DNA from: an uncultured Eubacterium sp.
GTDB lineage: Bacteria; Bacillota; Clostridia; Oscillospirales; Acutalibacteraceae
DNA length: 44,160 nt
Reading direction: 5' to 3'
Assembly (NCBI GenBank): GCA_934512155.1
Contig: CAKSWS010000010.1
Span: 1 to 44,160, forward strand
In this document: piece after piece, positions 16,307 to 24,763 of the stretch
How positions within the stretch are numbered: the stretch's first letter is position 1
Layout: each line of letters opens with the position of its first letter
Notes under the pieces: model-generated
What the model was told of the DNA's origin: nothing
The model's input: only the letters and a program-made list of their open reading frames with translations
Databases searched by the model: none
Made by a program: the position numbers and the translations under genes

Positions 16307-17740
16307 TTATTTTTGTTCGCCTAAAATTTCAGCAACAACTTCCCTTTCATCAAAATGAATTGTTCCTGTGGGAAGAATTTGATAAGTTTCATGACCTTTA
16401 CCTGCAAGTAAAATAATATCATCTTTTTTTGCATGCTCAATGGCGTATCTTATTGCCTCTTTTCTGTTTTCAACAACCTCATAAGGAGTAGAGGCATTTT
16501 TCATACCCTCTAAAATATCTTCAATAATGGTAGAAGGATTTTCACTTCTTGGGTTATCTGATGTAACAACACAATAATCTGAAAGTTCGGCTGCAATTTT
16601 ACCCATTAACGGACGCTTTGTTTTATCCCTGTCGCCGCCACAACCAAACACGGTTACTACTCTGCCTTTTGCGATTTCTTTAAGTGAAAGAATAATGTTT
16701 TCAAGTCCGTCAGGTGAATGAGCATAATCTATAATAATTGTAAAATCATTGTTTGTGGGAACAACTTCGATTCTGCCCTTAACACCGTTACATTTAGGAA
16801 CGGAATTTAACACATCTACAAAACCAACACCAAGTGCAAGAGCAACGGAAGCGGCACAAAGAGAATTATAAACGGAAAATCTGCCGGGGATTGAGCAATG
16901 TACTCTGCCGATATTATCGCAAACAAGCTCATATTCAACACCGTTCGGTAAAAACCTTACATTTTTGGCAACATAATCGGCATTATTTGTGTTAACGGCA
17001 TATGTTATTGTTTTGCAAGGTAAACCGTCAACAATTTTCAAGCCGTTTTTATCATCTGCGTTTGTAACTGCAATGTCGCAATTTTCAAACAAAATTCTTT
17101 TGGCATTAAAATAATTTTCCCAAGTTTTATGATAATCAAGATGGTCTTGAGTTAAATTGGTGAAAGCACCTACAAGAAAATGAATTCCGTTTACCCTGCC
17201 CTGTGCAAGCGCCTGTGATGATACTTCCATTACACAATACTCACAACCGGCTTTAACCATAAGGCTGAAAAGTTTTTGAAGTTCGTGAGGGTCGGGAGTT
17301 GTAAATTTTGCAGGATATATTTCACTGCCAACCATATTTTGAACCGTACCTATAAGACCAACTTTTTTGCCCATGTTTTCAAGAATTTGTTTAATAAGGA
17401 AAGTTGTGGTTGTTTTTCCGTTTGTACCTGTTAAGCCGATTAATTTAAGTTTATCGGCAGGGTTACCGTAAAAATTTGCACAAATAGGAGAAAAAACTGC
17501 CCTTGAATCTTTAACGATTACTTGATTTTCAATTCCCAAATCTTTTTCGCAAACAACTGCAACAGCACCTTTTTCAATCATTTCGGCAGCAACAGAATGG
17601 CCGTCAAAGGTATTGCCCTTTACACAAACAAAAAGAGAGCCGTTTGTAACCGTTCTTGAATCCTGTGTAACATCTGTTACTTCAACATCATTATAATCAC
17701 TTAAAATTTCAATTCCCTGCAAAAGTTGCGATAACTTCAT
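16307..17740 (-). CDS. murE: UDP-MurNAc-L-Ala-D-Glu:meso-diaminopimelate ligase MurE
   Basis: 477 residues. Adds the third residue of the stem peptide. P-loop GTNGKTTT is at residues 105-112 and HLDYHKTWENYFNAKRILF is the central domain. The specificity motif DNPRSENP is at 395-402. DNPR is the form found in meso-diaminopimelate-adding MurE, as opposed to lysine adders, so the wall is probably of A1-gamma type. ATG 17740 is preceded by GGGAGGA, and a small AT-rich hairpin lies just upstream of it. Confidence 0.96.
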   Translation of the reverse strand: MKLSQLLQGIEILSDYNDVEVTDVTQDSRTVTNGSLFVCVKGNTFDGHSVAAEMIEKGAVAVVCEKDLGIENQVIVKDSRAVFSPICANFYGNPADKLKLIGLTGTNGKTTTTFLIKQILENMGKKVGLIGTVQNMVGSEIYPAKFTTPDPHELQKLFSLMVKAGCEYCVMEVSSQALAQGRVNGIHFLVGAFTNLTQDHLDYHKTWENYFNAKRILFENCDIAVTNADDKNGLKIVDGLPCKTITYAVNTNNADYVAKNVRFLPNGVEYELVCDNIGRVHCSIPGRFSVYNSLCAASVALALGVGFVDVLNSVPKCNGVKGRIEVVPTNNDFTIIIDYAHSPDGLENIILSLKEIAKGRVVTVFGCGGDRDKTKRPLMGKIAAELSDYCVVTSDNPRSENPSTIIEDILEGMKNASTPYEVVENRKEAIRYAIEHAKKDDIILLAGKGHETYQILPTGTIHFDEREVVAEILGEQK

Positions 17741-17791
17741 TTTGCATTCCTCCCGAATAAAGATTGATTTTATTCAACCGAAAATTTAAAT

Positions 17792-20005
17792 TTAATCAAG
17801 CACTGCCTGAGTTGATTTAAACGAAACTGTTATTACCGTTCCGATTTCAACCTCAGAGCCTGCTGTTTCACTTTGTTTATATCCTACTACAGAAGCATTT
17901 GATGAATCATTGCCGGCAACTTCAATATTTAAATTATTTTCTGCGGCAAGTCTGTTTGCTTCACTAATTGTTTTACCTGTAAAATCAGGCACTTTAACGG
18001 TTTGCTTTTCATCACTTGTATAAAGAACAACCGTTCCTCCTGTAGGTATTGTTTGGGAAGCTGCCGGACTTTGTTTTACAACTGCATCCCCATCACCTAC
18101 TATTTTGCATTTTAAACCTGAATTTTCAATTAACGATTTTGCATCACTTAACTTTTTGCCTGTAACGGCAGGTGTTTTAATTGAAAGGTTTTTCTTTTCA
18201 TCACTTGTATATTTAGGCTCAACACCTAAAACATTCATTGCTTCCTCAATTACAGTTGCGGCAATAGGTGCACAAATTGCGCCGCCGCCTAAATCTACAT
18301 TTGGTTCATCACAAATAATAATCATTGCGATTTCAGGGTCATCACTTGGGGCAATAGCCGCAAATGAAACAATATACTTATCTTTTTCACCTGCTGCCGA
18401 TTCACCCAATTTAGTAGATGTACCTGTTTTACCGCCGACACTATAGCCTGCAACATATCCGTTTTTACCTGTTCCGTTATCTACAACAGATTTCATCATA
18501 CCACAAACAGTTTTTGATGTTTCCTCGCTTATAACCTGTCTTAAAACTGTTGGTTGAGTTTTAGAAACCGTATTTCCGTTTGCATCCTTAATTTCATCTA
18601 CAATATAAGGCTGAAGAAGTTTGCCGCCGTTTGCGATTGCACAAAGACCGGTGCAAACCTGAATAGGAGTTAAGCTGTTTGTTTGACCGAATGAAGCCGA
18701 AGAAAGCTCAACTATGCCGTACTGTTTTTCCTGATAATACTGCGGGCTTGCTTCGCCGGGCAAATCAATGCCGGTTTTTTGTGTAAAACCAAATCCGTCA
18801 AAATACTTAAAATAATTATGAACACCTAATTTTTGACCCACTGTTATAAAAAACGGGTTGCATGAATTTTCAAGTCCCTGTGTAAGTGTTTGAGTTCCGT
18901 GGCCGGCGTGATAGTGGCAATTCATTTTGTAGGTATCAACTTGAATAGAACCAGTGCAGGTGTATGTTGTATTTAAATTAACAACATTTTCCTCAAGAGC
19001 CGCCGCAGCCATAAATGTTTTAAAAACAGAACCGGGAACATATGTATCTGAAACGGTAAAGTTTCGCCACTGCTGTTGAACATATGAACTTTGAAGTTCC
19101 TTTTTTTCATCGCCTTGCGCCTTATCTATTTCATCGGCATACTTTTGATAATTGATTTTGTAAGGCTCGTTACAATCATAATCCGGCAAGGCAGCCATAG
19201 CAAGAACAGCACCTGTTTTGCAATTCATTACAACGCCATATGTACCTTTTGCGTCATACTCTTCAAGAGTGCTTTTTAACTCTTTTTCAAGATAATACTG
19301 AATTGTTGTGTTTATTGTTAAATTAAGCGAATCGCCGTCTTGAGCTTCAACCGATGTTTCATAATCAGCGGATATCGAATTTGACTTGGCGTCCTTTGCC
19401 GTAATTATTCTGCCGTTTGTTCCTGTTAAATCTTCGTCATAATACGACTCAATTCCTGCAAGTCCCTGATTATCCGCACCGGTAAATCCGATAACGGATG
19501 AAGCTAAAGTGCCGTAAGGATAATACCTTTGCGTTGCTTGTTCAAAGCCGATACAACGTGCCAGCTTATGTTCTTTCACAAAAGCGGCGATTTCCTCTTT
19601 AATTCTGTTTTCAACTTTATTTTGCACAACTGCATATTTATTATCTTGCTTACTTTTTTCTAAAAGTTTCGCCTTTTCTTCATCATTATATTCAAAGGTT
19701 TCTGCCAAATAATCAACAATAATTGTTCTGTTATCATCTGTAATATTTGATGGGTCAAGGTAAACCGTCCAAACAGTTGCAGACTGTGCAAGCACGTTCC
19801 CCTCAGAATCATAAATCGTACCACGCATTGCCTCTATTTCCGTATCGGAAAGTTGCTGACTTTCCGCTTTTTCAGCATATTCGTTGCCTTTAACGATTTG
19901 GATGTAAAGCAAGCGGCCCAAATCTGTCACAAACAAAAAAATTATAACCATCATAATTATAAAAGTTCTTGAGGTTAAATTTTTTCTGAATTTGCCGTTT
20001 GCCAT
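17792..20005 (-). CDS. Class B penicillin-binding protein with two PASTA domains (FtsI/PbpB/SpoVD type)
   Basis: 737 residues. Septal transpeptidase that cross-links peptidoglycan outside the membrane. N-terminal membrane anchor at about 14-36; dimerisation domain beginning AMRGTIYDSEGNVLA. The transpeptidase domain has the active-site motifs SVFK (S326, K329), SCN (381-383) and KTGT (526-529). Two PASTA repeats follow, about 605-668 and 670-732. In B. subtilis both PBP 2B and the sporulation protein SpoVD share this design, so which one this is cannot be decided here. It has its own promoter at 20062-20090 and a ribosome binding site AAAGGTGG. Confidence 0.95.
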   Translation of the reverse strand: MANGKFRKNLTSRTFIIMMVIIFLFVTDLGRLLYIQIVKGNEYAEKAESQQLSDTEIEAMRGTIYDSEGNVLAQSATVWTVYLDPSNITDDNRTIIVDYLAETFEYNDEEKAKLLEKSKQDNKYAVVQNKVENRIKEEIAAFVKEHKLARCIGFEQATQRYYPYGTLASSVIGFTGADNQGLAGIESYYDEDLTGTNGRIITAKDAKSNSISADYETSVEAQDGDSLNLTINTTIQYYLEKELKSTLEEYDAKGTYGVVMNCKTGAVLAMAALPDYDCNEPYKINYQKYADEIDKAQGDEKKELQSSYVQQQWRNFTVSDTYVPGSVFKTFMAAAALEENVVNLNTTYTCTGSIQVDTYKMNCHYHAGHGTQTLTQGLENSCNPFFITVGQKLGVHNYFKYFDGFGFTQKTGIDLPGEASPQYYQEKQYGIVELSSASFGQTNSLTPIQVCTGLCAIANGGKLLQPYIVDEIKDANGNTVSKTQPTVLRQVISEETSKTVCGMMKSVVDNGTGKNGYVAGYSVGGKTGTSTKLGESAAGEKDKYIVSFAAIAPSDDPEIAMIIICDEPNVDLGGGAICAPIAATVIEEAMNVLGVEPKYTSDEKKNLSIKTPAVTGKKLSDAKSLIENSGLKCKIVGDGDAVVKQSPAASQTIPTGGTVVLYTSDEKQTVKVPDFTGKTISEANRLAAENNLNIEVAGNDSSNASVVGYKQSETAGSEVEIGTVITVSFKSTQAVLD

Positions 20006-20061
20006 TTTTACACCACCTTTTATACACGATATAATTTATATCTTAAAATATTATAATTAAT

Positions 20062-20095
20062 ATTATAGAGAGTTAAGAAAAAAATCTCAACTCTC
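20062..20095 (-). promoter_or_regulatory. Internal promoter of the class B PBP gene with an overlapping inverted repeat
   Basis: Read on the minus strand: -35 TTGAGA (20090-20085), 17-nt spacer, -10 TATAAT (20067-20062). An inverted repeat GAGAGTT (20068-20074) / AACTCTC (20089-20095) has one arm touching the -10 and the other covering the -35; the arm centres are 21 bp apart, about two helix turns. This geometry fits a repressor operator. No regulator is identified. Confidence 0.55.
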
Positions 20096-20124
20096 AATAT
20101 AATACTTAAAAAAGCATTAAAATA

Positions 20125-20658
20125 TTACTCTCCCGAATTTTCTGCAACCTGTGAATTATCGGAAGAAGCGTTTCTTTCTGCCATATACTGTTTTGAATCG
20201 ATATATTTAATTTGGCTTGGATCAACTTTTACCATACCCAATTTTTCAACTGCATAAGCATCTATTTGAGAAACAGATACCATTGCTTCAAGTTCTGCAT
20301 TTAAGCTTATATTTTCGCTTTGTGCAACGGCAATATTAGTTTTAAGCCTTGAAATTTCACGTGTTAGCTCATTTTTCTTCGCATATGTAAACACTACGGC
20401 AAAAAACATAGACATAACAAGAGCCGCAACAGTAAAAACCGCAACTGCTTTTCTAAATCCTATTTTTTGTTCTGCTATTAACTGACGTTTGCTTTTTGCT
20501 TTTGTGTTTGGAGCAATGCTTAAACCTTTTCTTTTTCTCGTTTTTTCCGGTTGATCAAGTTTTGGAGCAACAGATGAGCGTGAACGATTAAACGCATCTA
20601 CAGCGTATGATGCGTCATATTGATAAGAATATCTTCTAAAATCGTTTGTATTTGTCAT
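20125..20658 (-). CDS. ftsL: FtsL-like septum formation protein
   Basis: 177 residues, assigned by position and topology rather than by sequence, since FtsL is poorly conserved. A cytoplasmic basic N-terminal region of about 65 residues (KTRKRKGLSIAPNTKAKSKR) is followed by one membrane helix (about 68-92) and an extracytoplasmic coiled coil (ELTREISRLKTNIAVAQSEN). A YAVEKLGMVKVDPSQIKYID segment is typical of FtsL/DivIC proteins near the membrane-distal end. It lies between rsmH and the class B PBP, the standard ftsL position. Confidence 0.82.
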   Translation of the reverse strand: MTNTNDFRRYSYQYDASYAVDAFNRSRSSVAPKLDQPEKTRKRKGLSIAPNTKAKSKRQLIAEQKIGFRKAVAVFTVAALVMSMFFAVVFTYAKKNELTREISRLKTNIAVAQSENISLNAELEAMVSVSQIDAYAVEKLGMVKVDPSQIKYIDSKQYMAERNASSDNSQVAENSGE

Positions 20659-20680
20659 CTTAACTCATCTCTTTCCTGAT

Positions 20681-21595
20681 TTAATATTTTTTAAACGCCC
20701 TTAAACGTGATGAACGAGCCCTCGGATTTTCTTTAAGTTCATTTTCACTTGGTGCCTTTGACTTAAAAGGCAATTCGCCCTTAGGCTTATTGCCGCAAAC
20801 GCACACCGGAAATTCCTTTGGACATGTACATCCCTTTGTCCATTCAGCAAACTTTTCTTTAACGATTCTGTCTTCAAGAGAATGAAAAGTAATTATAGCA
20901 ATAATTCCGCCGGGGTTAAGCACATCAAAGGCATTGTCAAGAGCCTCACGAAGCCTGTCTAATTCCCCGTTAACTTCAATTCTTATTGCCTGAAAAGTTT
21001 TTCTTGCCGGATGACCTTTTTTCAATTCTTTCGCCGGCATAGACGCCTTTATTATATCTACTAATTCAAATGTTGTTTCAATAGGCTTTTCCTGCCTGTA
21101 TTTAACTATATTTTTTGCTATTGAACGGCTGAATTTCTCTTCGCCGTAACGCCAAATAATATCTGCCAAGCTATGTTCATCATATGTATTCACAACGTCG
21201 TAGGCGGAAATGCCCTGCTTACTCATTCTCATATCAAGAGGGGCGTTTTGATGAAATGAAAATCCCCTGTCGCCATTATCAAGTTGAAACGAACTTACTC
21301 CCAAATCAAGCAACATTCCGTCTATTCCGCCGATTCCCAAATCGGCAACAATGTTTTTTATATTTGAAAAATTATCATGCACTATTTTAACATTAGGCAA
21401 ACTGCCGATTCGTTCAGTTAACACACTGACGGCATCCGGGTCTTGGTCTATTGCAATAAGCTGCTTTGCCGTTTTTGCAATTTCACGGGAATGGCCGCCT
21501 CCGCCTGCAGTACCATCGGCAACAATTTTATTTTCATTAAGTTCAAGAGCTTGAATTGCCTCGTCAAACAAAACGCTTTTATGCACAAATTTCAT
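20681..21595 (-). CDS. rsmH: 16S rRNA (cytosine(1402)-N(4))-methyltransferase RsmH
   Basis: 304 residues. SAM-dependent enzyme that methylates N4 of C1402 in the decoding centre of 16S rRNA. Visible motifs: HKSVLFDEAIQAL, the SAM loop VADGTAGGGGHSREI, IDGMLLDLGVSSFQLD, RGFSFHQNAPLDMRM and FHSLEDRIVKEKF. Its ATG overlaps the mraZ stop by one base (TAATG), so translation is coupled. Confidence 0.97.
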   Translation of the reverse strand: MKFVHKSVLFDEAIQALELNENKIVADGTAGGGGHSREIAKTAKQLIAIDQDPDAVSVLTERIGSLPNVKIVHDNFSNIKNIVADLGIGGIDGMLLDLGVSSFQLDNGDRGFSFHQNAPLDMRMSKQGISAYDVVNTYDEHSLADIIWRYGEEKFSRSIAKNIVKYRQEKPIETTFELVDIIKASMPAKELKKGHPARKTFQAIRIEVNGELDRLREALDNAFDVLNPGGIIAIITFHSLEDRIVKEKFAEWTKGCTCPKEFPVCVCGNKPKGELPFKSKAPSENELKENPRARSSRLRAFKKY

Positions 21596-22059
21596 TATTG
21601 CTCACCTGTTTTGCTTGCTTTAGCCTTATCCATCAACTCAAAAATTCCTTCTTTGGAATCCTGTGTTGCAAGATATTTACTTCTTTCTTCTGCATCCCAA
21701 ATCTCAATAGTTTCGCCATGACCTATAAAAATAACGGAGCTTTCATTAGCAAGATTACTTGATTCTTTAAGTCGTTGATTAACGGTAAATCTGCCCTGAG
21801 CATCAAGCGTTGTTTCTTCTGCCATGGTTAAAAGCTTGCTTGTGGTGTTATAAACCTGCATTTGCGAGCCTTCCAACATTGAGTTATAGAGTTTTTCAAA
21901 AACATCAACAGGATAAAGAACCAAGCAATTAGCCTCTTTAACCGTAAGTGAAACCATATAAAAATCCCTGCCCAATCTCTCACGCCATTTTGTAGGAACA
22001 GAAAGCCTGCCCTTGCTGTCTAACTTATAATTTTCAAGCGTACCAACAAACAAACGCAC
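21595..22059 (-). CDS. mraZ: Transcriptional regulator MraZ
   Basis: 154 residues. MraZ is an AbrB-like DNA-binding protein that forms a ring and represses its own dcw operon in E. coli. The two repeated half-domains each carry the DxxGR signature: LDSKGRLSVPTKWR and LDAQGRFTVNQRLKE. The start is GTG 22059, with AAAGGAG about 11 nt upstream; no in-frame ATG lies near it. It is the first gene after a full-consensus promoter, and a repeat array in its leader could be its own operator. Confidence 0.96.
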   Translation of the reverse strand: MRLFVGTLENYKLDSKGRLSVPTKWRERLGRDFYMVSLTVKEANCLVLYPVDVFEKLYNSMLEGSQMQVYNTTSKLLTMAEETTLDAQGRFTVNQRLKESSNLANESSVIFIGHGETIEIWDAEERSKYLATQDSKEGIFELMDKAKASKTGEQ

Positions 22060-22090
22060 AAGCCATCTCTCCTTTCAAAACAAATTTTTA

Positions 22091-22160
22091 TGGTTATTCA
22101 ATGAATTCAACTCAAATATTTATGGGAATTAATTGAATTTAATGGGATTTTAATGGAATT
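22091..22160. promoter_or_regulatory. Candidate MraZ operator array in the mraZ leader
   Basis: On the plus strand, TG-led repeats recur every 9-11 bp: TGGTTATTCAA (22091), TGAATTCAAC (22102), TGGGAATTAAT (22123), TGAATTTAA (22134), TGGGATTTTAA (22143), TGGAATTAGC (22154). E. coli MraZ binds TGGG-type direct repeats with about 10-bp period just downstream of its promoter. The placement here matches, but the repeats read on the strand opposite to the transcript. Confidence 0.4.
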
Positions 22161-22175
22161 AGCACCACTATCTAC

Positions 22176-22204
22176 ATTATAGTAGGGCAACGGGTGGTTG
22201 TCAA
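22176..22204 (-). promoter_or_regulatory. Full-consensus sigma-A promoter of the mraZ-led dcw operon
   Basis: Read on the minus strand: -35 TTGACA (22204-22199), 17-nt spacer, -10 TATAAT (22181-22176). This is a perfect consensus. It gives a leader of about 110 nt before mraZ. Confidence 0.85.
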
Positions 22205-22226
22205 GAACAAATTACCCGAAGCTAAA

Positions 22227-22245
22227 ATTGTAACAGAATTGTAAT
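22227..22245. promoter_or_regulatory. ATTGTAA tandem element shared with the ftsZ promoter
   Basis: ATTGTAACAGAATTGTAAT matches the ftsZ-promoter element ATTGTAACAATATTGTAAT (8939-8957) at 17 of 19 bases, with the same 11-bp repeat of ATTGTAA. It lies 23 bp upstream of the mraZ -35 and 5 bp upstream of the -35 of the divergent sugar transporter. Confidence 0.4.
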
Positions 22246-22250
22246 AACTG

Positions 22251-22279
22251 TTGTACAAAATACGCCAATATGATATAAT
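22251..22279 (+). promoter_or_regulatory. Predicted sigma-A promoter of the GPH sugar symporter
   Basis: -35 TTGTAC (22251-22256), 17-nt spacer, -10 TATAAT (22274-22279). It is divergent from the mraZ promoter, with the two -35 boxes 46 bp apart. Confidence 0.7.
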
Positions 22280-22345
22280 TTAGCTTATAAGTTTGCCATT
22301 TAACAAATGGGAACAAAACACAATTTAACACAAGGAGAACGCATT

Positions 22346-23743
22346 ATGGCAGATTACAAAACCACATGGCGTGAAAAAATAGGCTATGGCGTGGGTGCAA
22401 TTGGATTAGACCTATCCTACGGCTTATTTTATTCATATCTTTCCTACTACCTTTCAAGCGTATTGGGACTTAAAGAAGGATTTTTACTTTTATTAACTCC
22501 CCTTGCAAGAATTTGGGACGGTATTAACGACCCTATTATGGGAACCATAGTAGACAGCACAAAAACAAAAATGGGCAAATATCGCCCGTGGATTGTAATA
22601 GGAGCAGTTTCAAACGCCGTTGTGCTTTCTCTTTTATTTACATCATTCGGAATGAGCGGAACAAAGCTTTATATTTACATTGCCGTAATGTATGTGCTTT
22701 GGGGTATGACAAATACAATGGCAGACATTCCTTATTGGTCTATGGTGCCAAGTTTTACAAATGACCCTAAAGACAGAAACCTTATTGCTACCGTTGCAAG
22801 AACATTCAGCGGTTTGGGTCAAGGCATAATAACTGTTTTAACGCCGATTATTTTGCCAATGCTTTCAAGCGGCATAACAACAGAAAAGGGCTACAGTGCA
22901 TCAGGCTTTTCAAAATGGGCAATTATTTGCGGCGGATGTCTTATTGCATTTTCATCAATTTGCGTTGCATCAACAAAAGAACGCAGAGTTGTACATAACG
23001 CAGAAAAATTCAGCTTTAAAAAGATGTTTAAAGTTATAAGCGAAAATGACCAACTTATTGTTTTTATGATTTTCGCCATGATTTCAAACGCAGGCTGGTA
23101 TCTAACAAGCGGCACGGCTGTTTATTATTTTGCAGATGTTTTGGAAGAACCCACAGCACAAAGCCTATTTTCCATGATTGGTGCAGTCGGCTCTGTTTTA
23201 GGATTACTTGTTATTCCGATTTTAAGTAAAAAATTATCAAACAGAACTATTTATCAAATTTCACTTATTATGGCTATTGTGGGTTATGTACTGATGTTTA
23301 TTTTCGGACCTGTTCTTAAAATTACAATAGCACTTGACATAAGTTACATTTTAGCAAGCATAGGAATAGGCTCTATGTTTGTTGCGCAAACAATTTTCCT
23401 TGCCGACATAGTAGACTACGGCGAATACAAAACCGGAAAAAGAAATGAAAGCATTACATTTTCAATGAAGGGCTTTTTACAAAAAATGGCATACACAATT
23501 CAAACCATTATTCTTTTTGGTGGGCTCGGTATAATGAATTACAACCTGCAAATAATCACAGGTACAGGTAAAATTAATGCACAAACAAAAAGTGCTATCG
23601 GCATTATTTGCTTTGCCGTTCCGCCTTTATTAATGATAATTTCATTAATTATCTTCAGCGTTAAATTTAAACTACACGGAAAATTACGCACAGAAGTGCA
23701 CGATTATATTTCAGCAAAAAGAGCAGAAGAACAAGCAGAATAA
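22346..23743 (+). CDS. GPH-family glycoside/pentoside/hexuronide:cation symporter (MFS)
   Basis: 465 residues from ATG 22346 (MADYKTTWREKIGYG), preceded by AAGGAG; a 13-residue upstream extension has no ribosome binding site. The family is MelB-like, importing sugars or glycosides with Na+ or H+. Diagnostic segments are RIWDGINDPIMGTIVDSTKTKMGKYRPW (the Asp-rich cation site region, residues ~53-80), a typical MFS-like set of about 12 helices, and the second-half motif ADIVDYGEYKTGKR. The sugar cannot be read from sequence. Promoter and terminator show that it is a single-gene transcript. Confidence 0.92.
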   Translation: MADYKTTWREKIGYGVGAIGLDLSYGLFYSYLSYYLSSVLGLKEGFLLLLTPLARIWDGINDPIMGTIVDSTKTKMGKYRPWIVIGAVSNAVVLSLLFTSFGMSGTKLYIYIAVMYVLWGMTNTMADIPYWSMVPSFTNDPKDRNLIATVARTFSGLGQGIITVLTPIILPMLSSGITTEKGYSASGFSKWAIICGGCLIAFSSICVASTKERRVVHNAEKFSFKKMFKVISENDQLIVFMIFAMISNAGWYLTSGTAVYYFADVLEEPTAQSLFSMIGAVGSVLGLLVIPILSKKLSNRTIYQISLIMAIVGYVLMFIFGPVLKITIALDISYILASIGIGSMFVAQTIFLADIVDYGEYKTGKRNESITFSMKGFLQKMAYTIQTIILFGGLGIMNYNLQIITGTGKINAQTKSAIGIICFAVPPLLMIISLIIFSVKFKLHGKLRTEVHDYISAKRAEEQAE

Positions 23744-23749
23744 AATTCA

Positions 23750-23787
23750 AAAAAAGCAGTCAACACAAATGTGTTGACTGCTTTTTT
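23750..23787 (+). terminator. Rho-independent terminator of the GPH symporter
   Basis: Near-perfect 18-bp stem AAAAAAGCAGTCAACACA / TGTGTTGACTGCTTTTTT with loop AA, directly after the stop codon. The prophage remnant begins about 12 nt later. Confidence 0.92.
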
Positions 23788-23812
23788 ATCGCCTACATAA
23801 CCAACTGAAGCT

Positions 23813-24763
23813 TTGAAGAAAAATGTTATATCGGAACTGCAAAGGGGCTTTTCAACCAATATGGCGTATGCCGATATTGCAAGAAATATCAGTAATTGGG
23901 GAATAGCCGATTTAAACCGTTCAAAGCGAATAGCAAGAACGGAAGGGCATCGTGTGCAATGTAAAGCTGATTTGAATTGTGCTTATCGTGCAAGGCAAAT
24001 GGGATGTGATACCGTTAAGCAATGGAATGCAGTCCTTGACGGCAAAACAAGAGAATCGCATCGGCTTGTAGATAAAGAATGGCGAGAACTTGAAGAACCT
24101 TTTTCAAACGGTTTGATGTATCCTAAAGAGCCGGGTGCTCCCGCAGCTGAAAGATGTAATTGCCGTTGTATTCTTGACGATGTGCCAAGATGGTATGCAC
24201 AGCAAGGCGGCTTTAAATATCGGCGTAACAATGAAACAGGTGAAATCATTGAGTGTAAGAACTATGCTGAATTTAAAGAAAAATACTTGAATGACCCGAA
24301 TAGACTTAACAAAATCAGGTGGGATAAGGTTGCAACAAAAACCGATAAAGAACAATTCGCAAGGTATAAAAGTGTTCTTGGTAAAAATGCACCCAAAACA
24401 CTTGATGAATTCTGCAAAATTAAGTATAATAAAGATGATGAATGGAAAAATTTAAAGTCATTGCTAAAAAGCAAGAATTATTTGCAAAATCAACTTGCTT
24501 ATATACTTGATACAGGAGAAAAAAATTTTATACCTACTCATACAAGATTTGATTCTGCACCAAAAGTTATCGCAGGAAAAGGGTCTGATGTTGAAATTCG
24601 TGTAATAGATAGACTTGTTTCTAAGTATGGTGGAAATAAAAATGAATGGCAAAAGAAAGTGGCGAAAATTAAAAGTGATAAATATGTATTTGATGTTCAT
24701 TGGTATGAATACAATGGAATACAGTATGAAATGAAACTTAAACATAGAGGTGATAGAAAATGA
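23813..24763 (+). CDS. 5'-truncated MuF-like phage head protein with a C-terminal toxin-like domain
   Basis: 316 residues from TTG 23813, which has no ribosome binding site. The frame is closed by TAA at 23798, yet family-like sequence (PTEALKKNVISELQ) already starts at 23801, so the true N-terminus is lost. Residues ~38-125 are a Phage_Mu_F domain: RIARTEGHRVQ, AVLDGKTRESHRLVD, PKEPGAPAAERCNCRC. A charged linker follows. The last ~100 residues (from about GEKNFIPTHTRFDSAP to the end, with VIDRLVSKYGG and FDVHWYEYNGIQYEMKLKHR) look like a separate domain, as in MuF polymorphic toxins. The toxin assignment is inference from architecture and from the following small gene, with which it overlaps by 4 nt (ATGA). 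Expression is doubtful without a promoter. Confidence 0.75.
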   Translation: MKKNVISELQRGFSTNMAYADIARNISNWGIADLNRSKRIARTEGHRVQCKADLNCAYRARQMGCDTVKQWNAVLDGKTRESHRLVDKEWRELEEPFSNGLMYPKEPGAPAAERCNCRCILDDVPRWYAQQGGFKYRRNNETGEIIECKNYAEFKEKYLNDPNRLNKIRWDKVATKTDKEQFARYKSVLGKNAPKTLDEFCKIKYNKDDEWKNLKSLLKSKNYLQNQLAYILDTGEKNFIPTHTRFDSAPKVIAGKGSDVEIRVIDRLVSKYGGNKNEWQKKVAKIKSDKYVFDVHWYEYNGIQYEMKLKHRGDRK

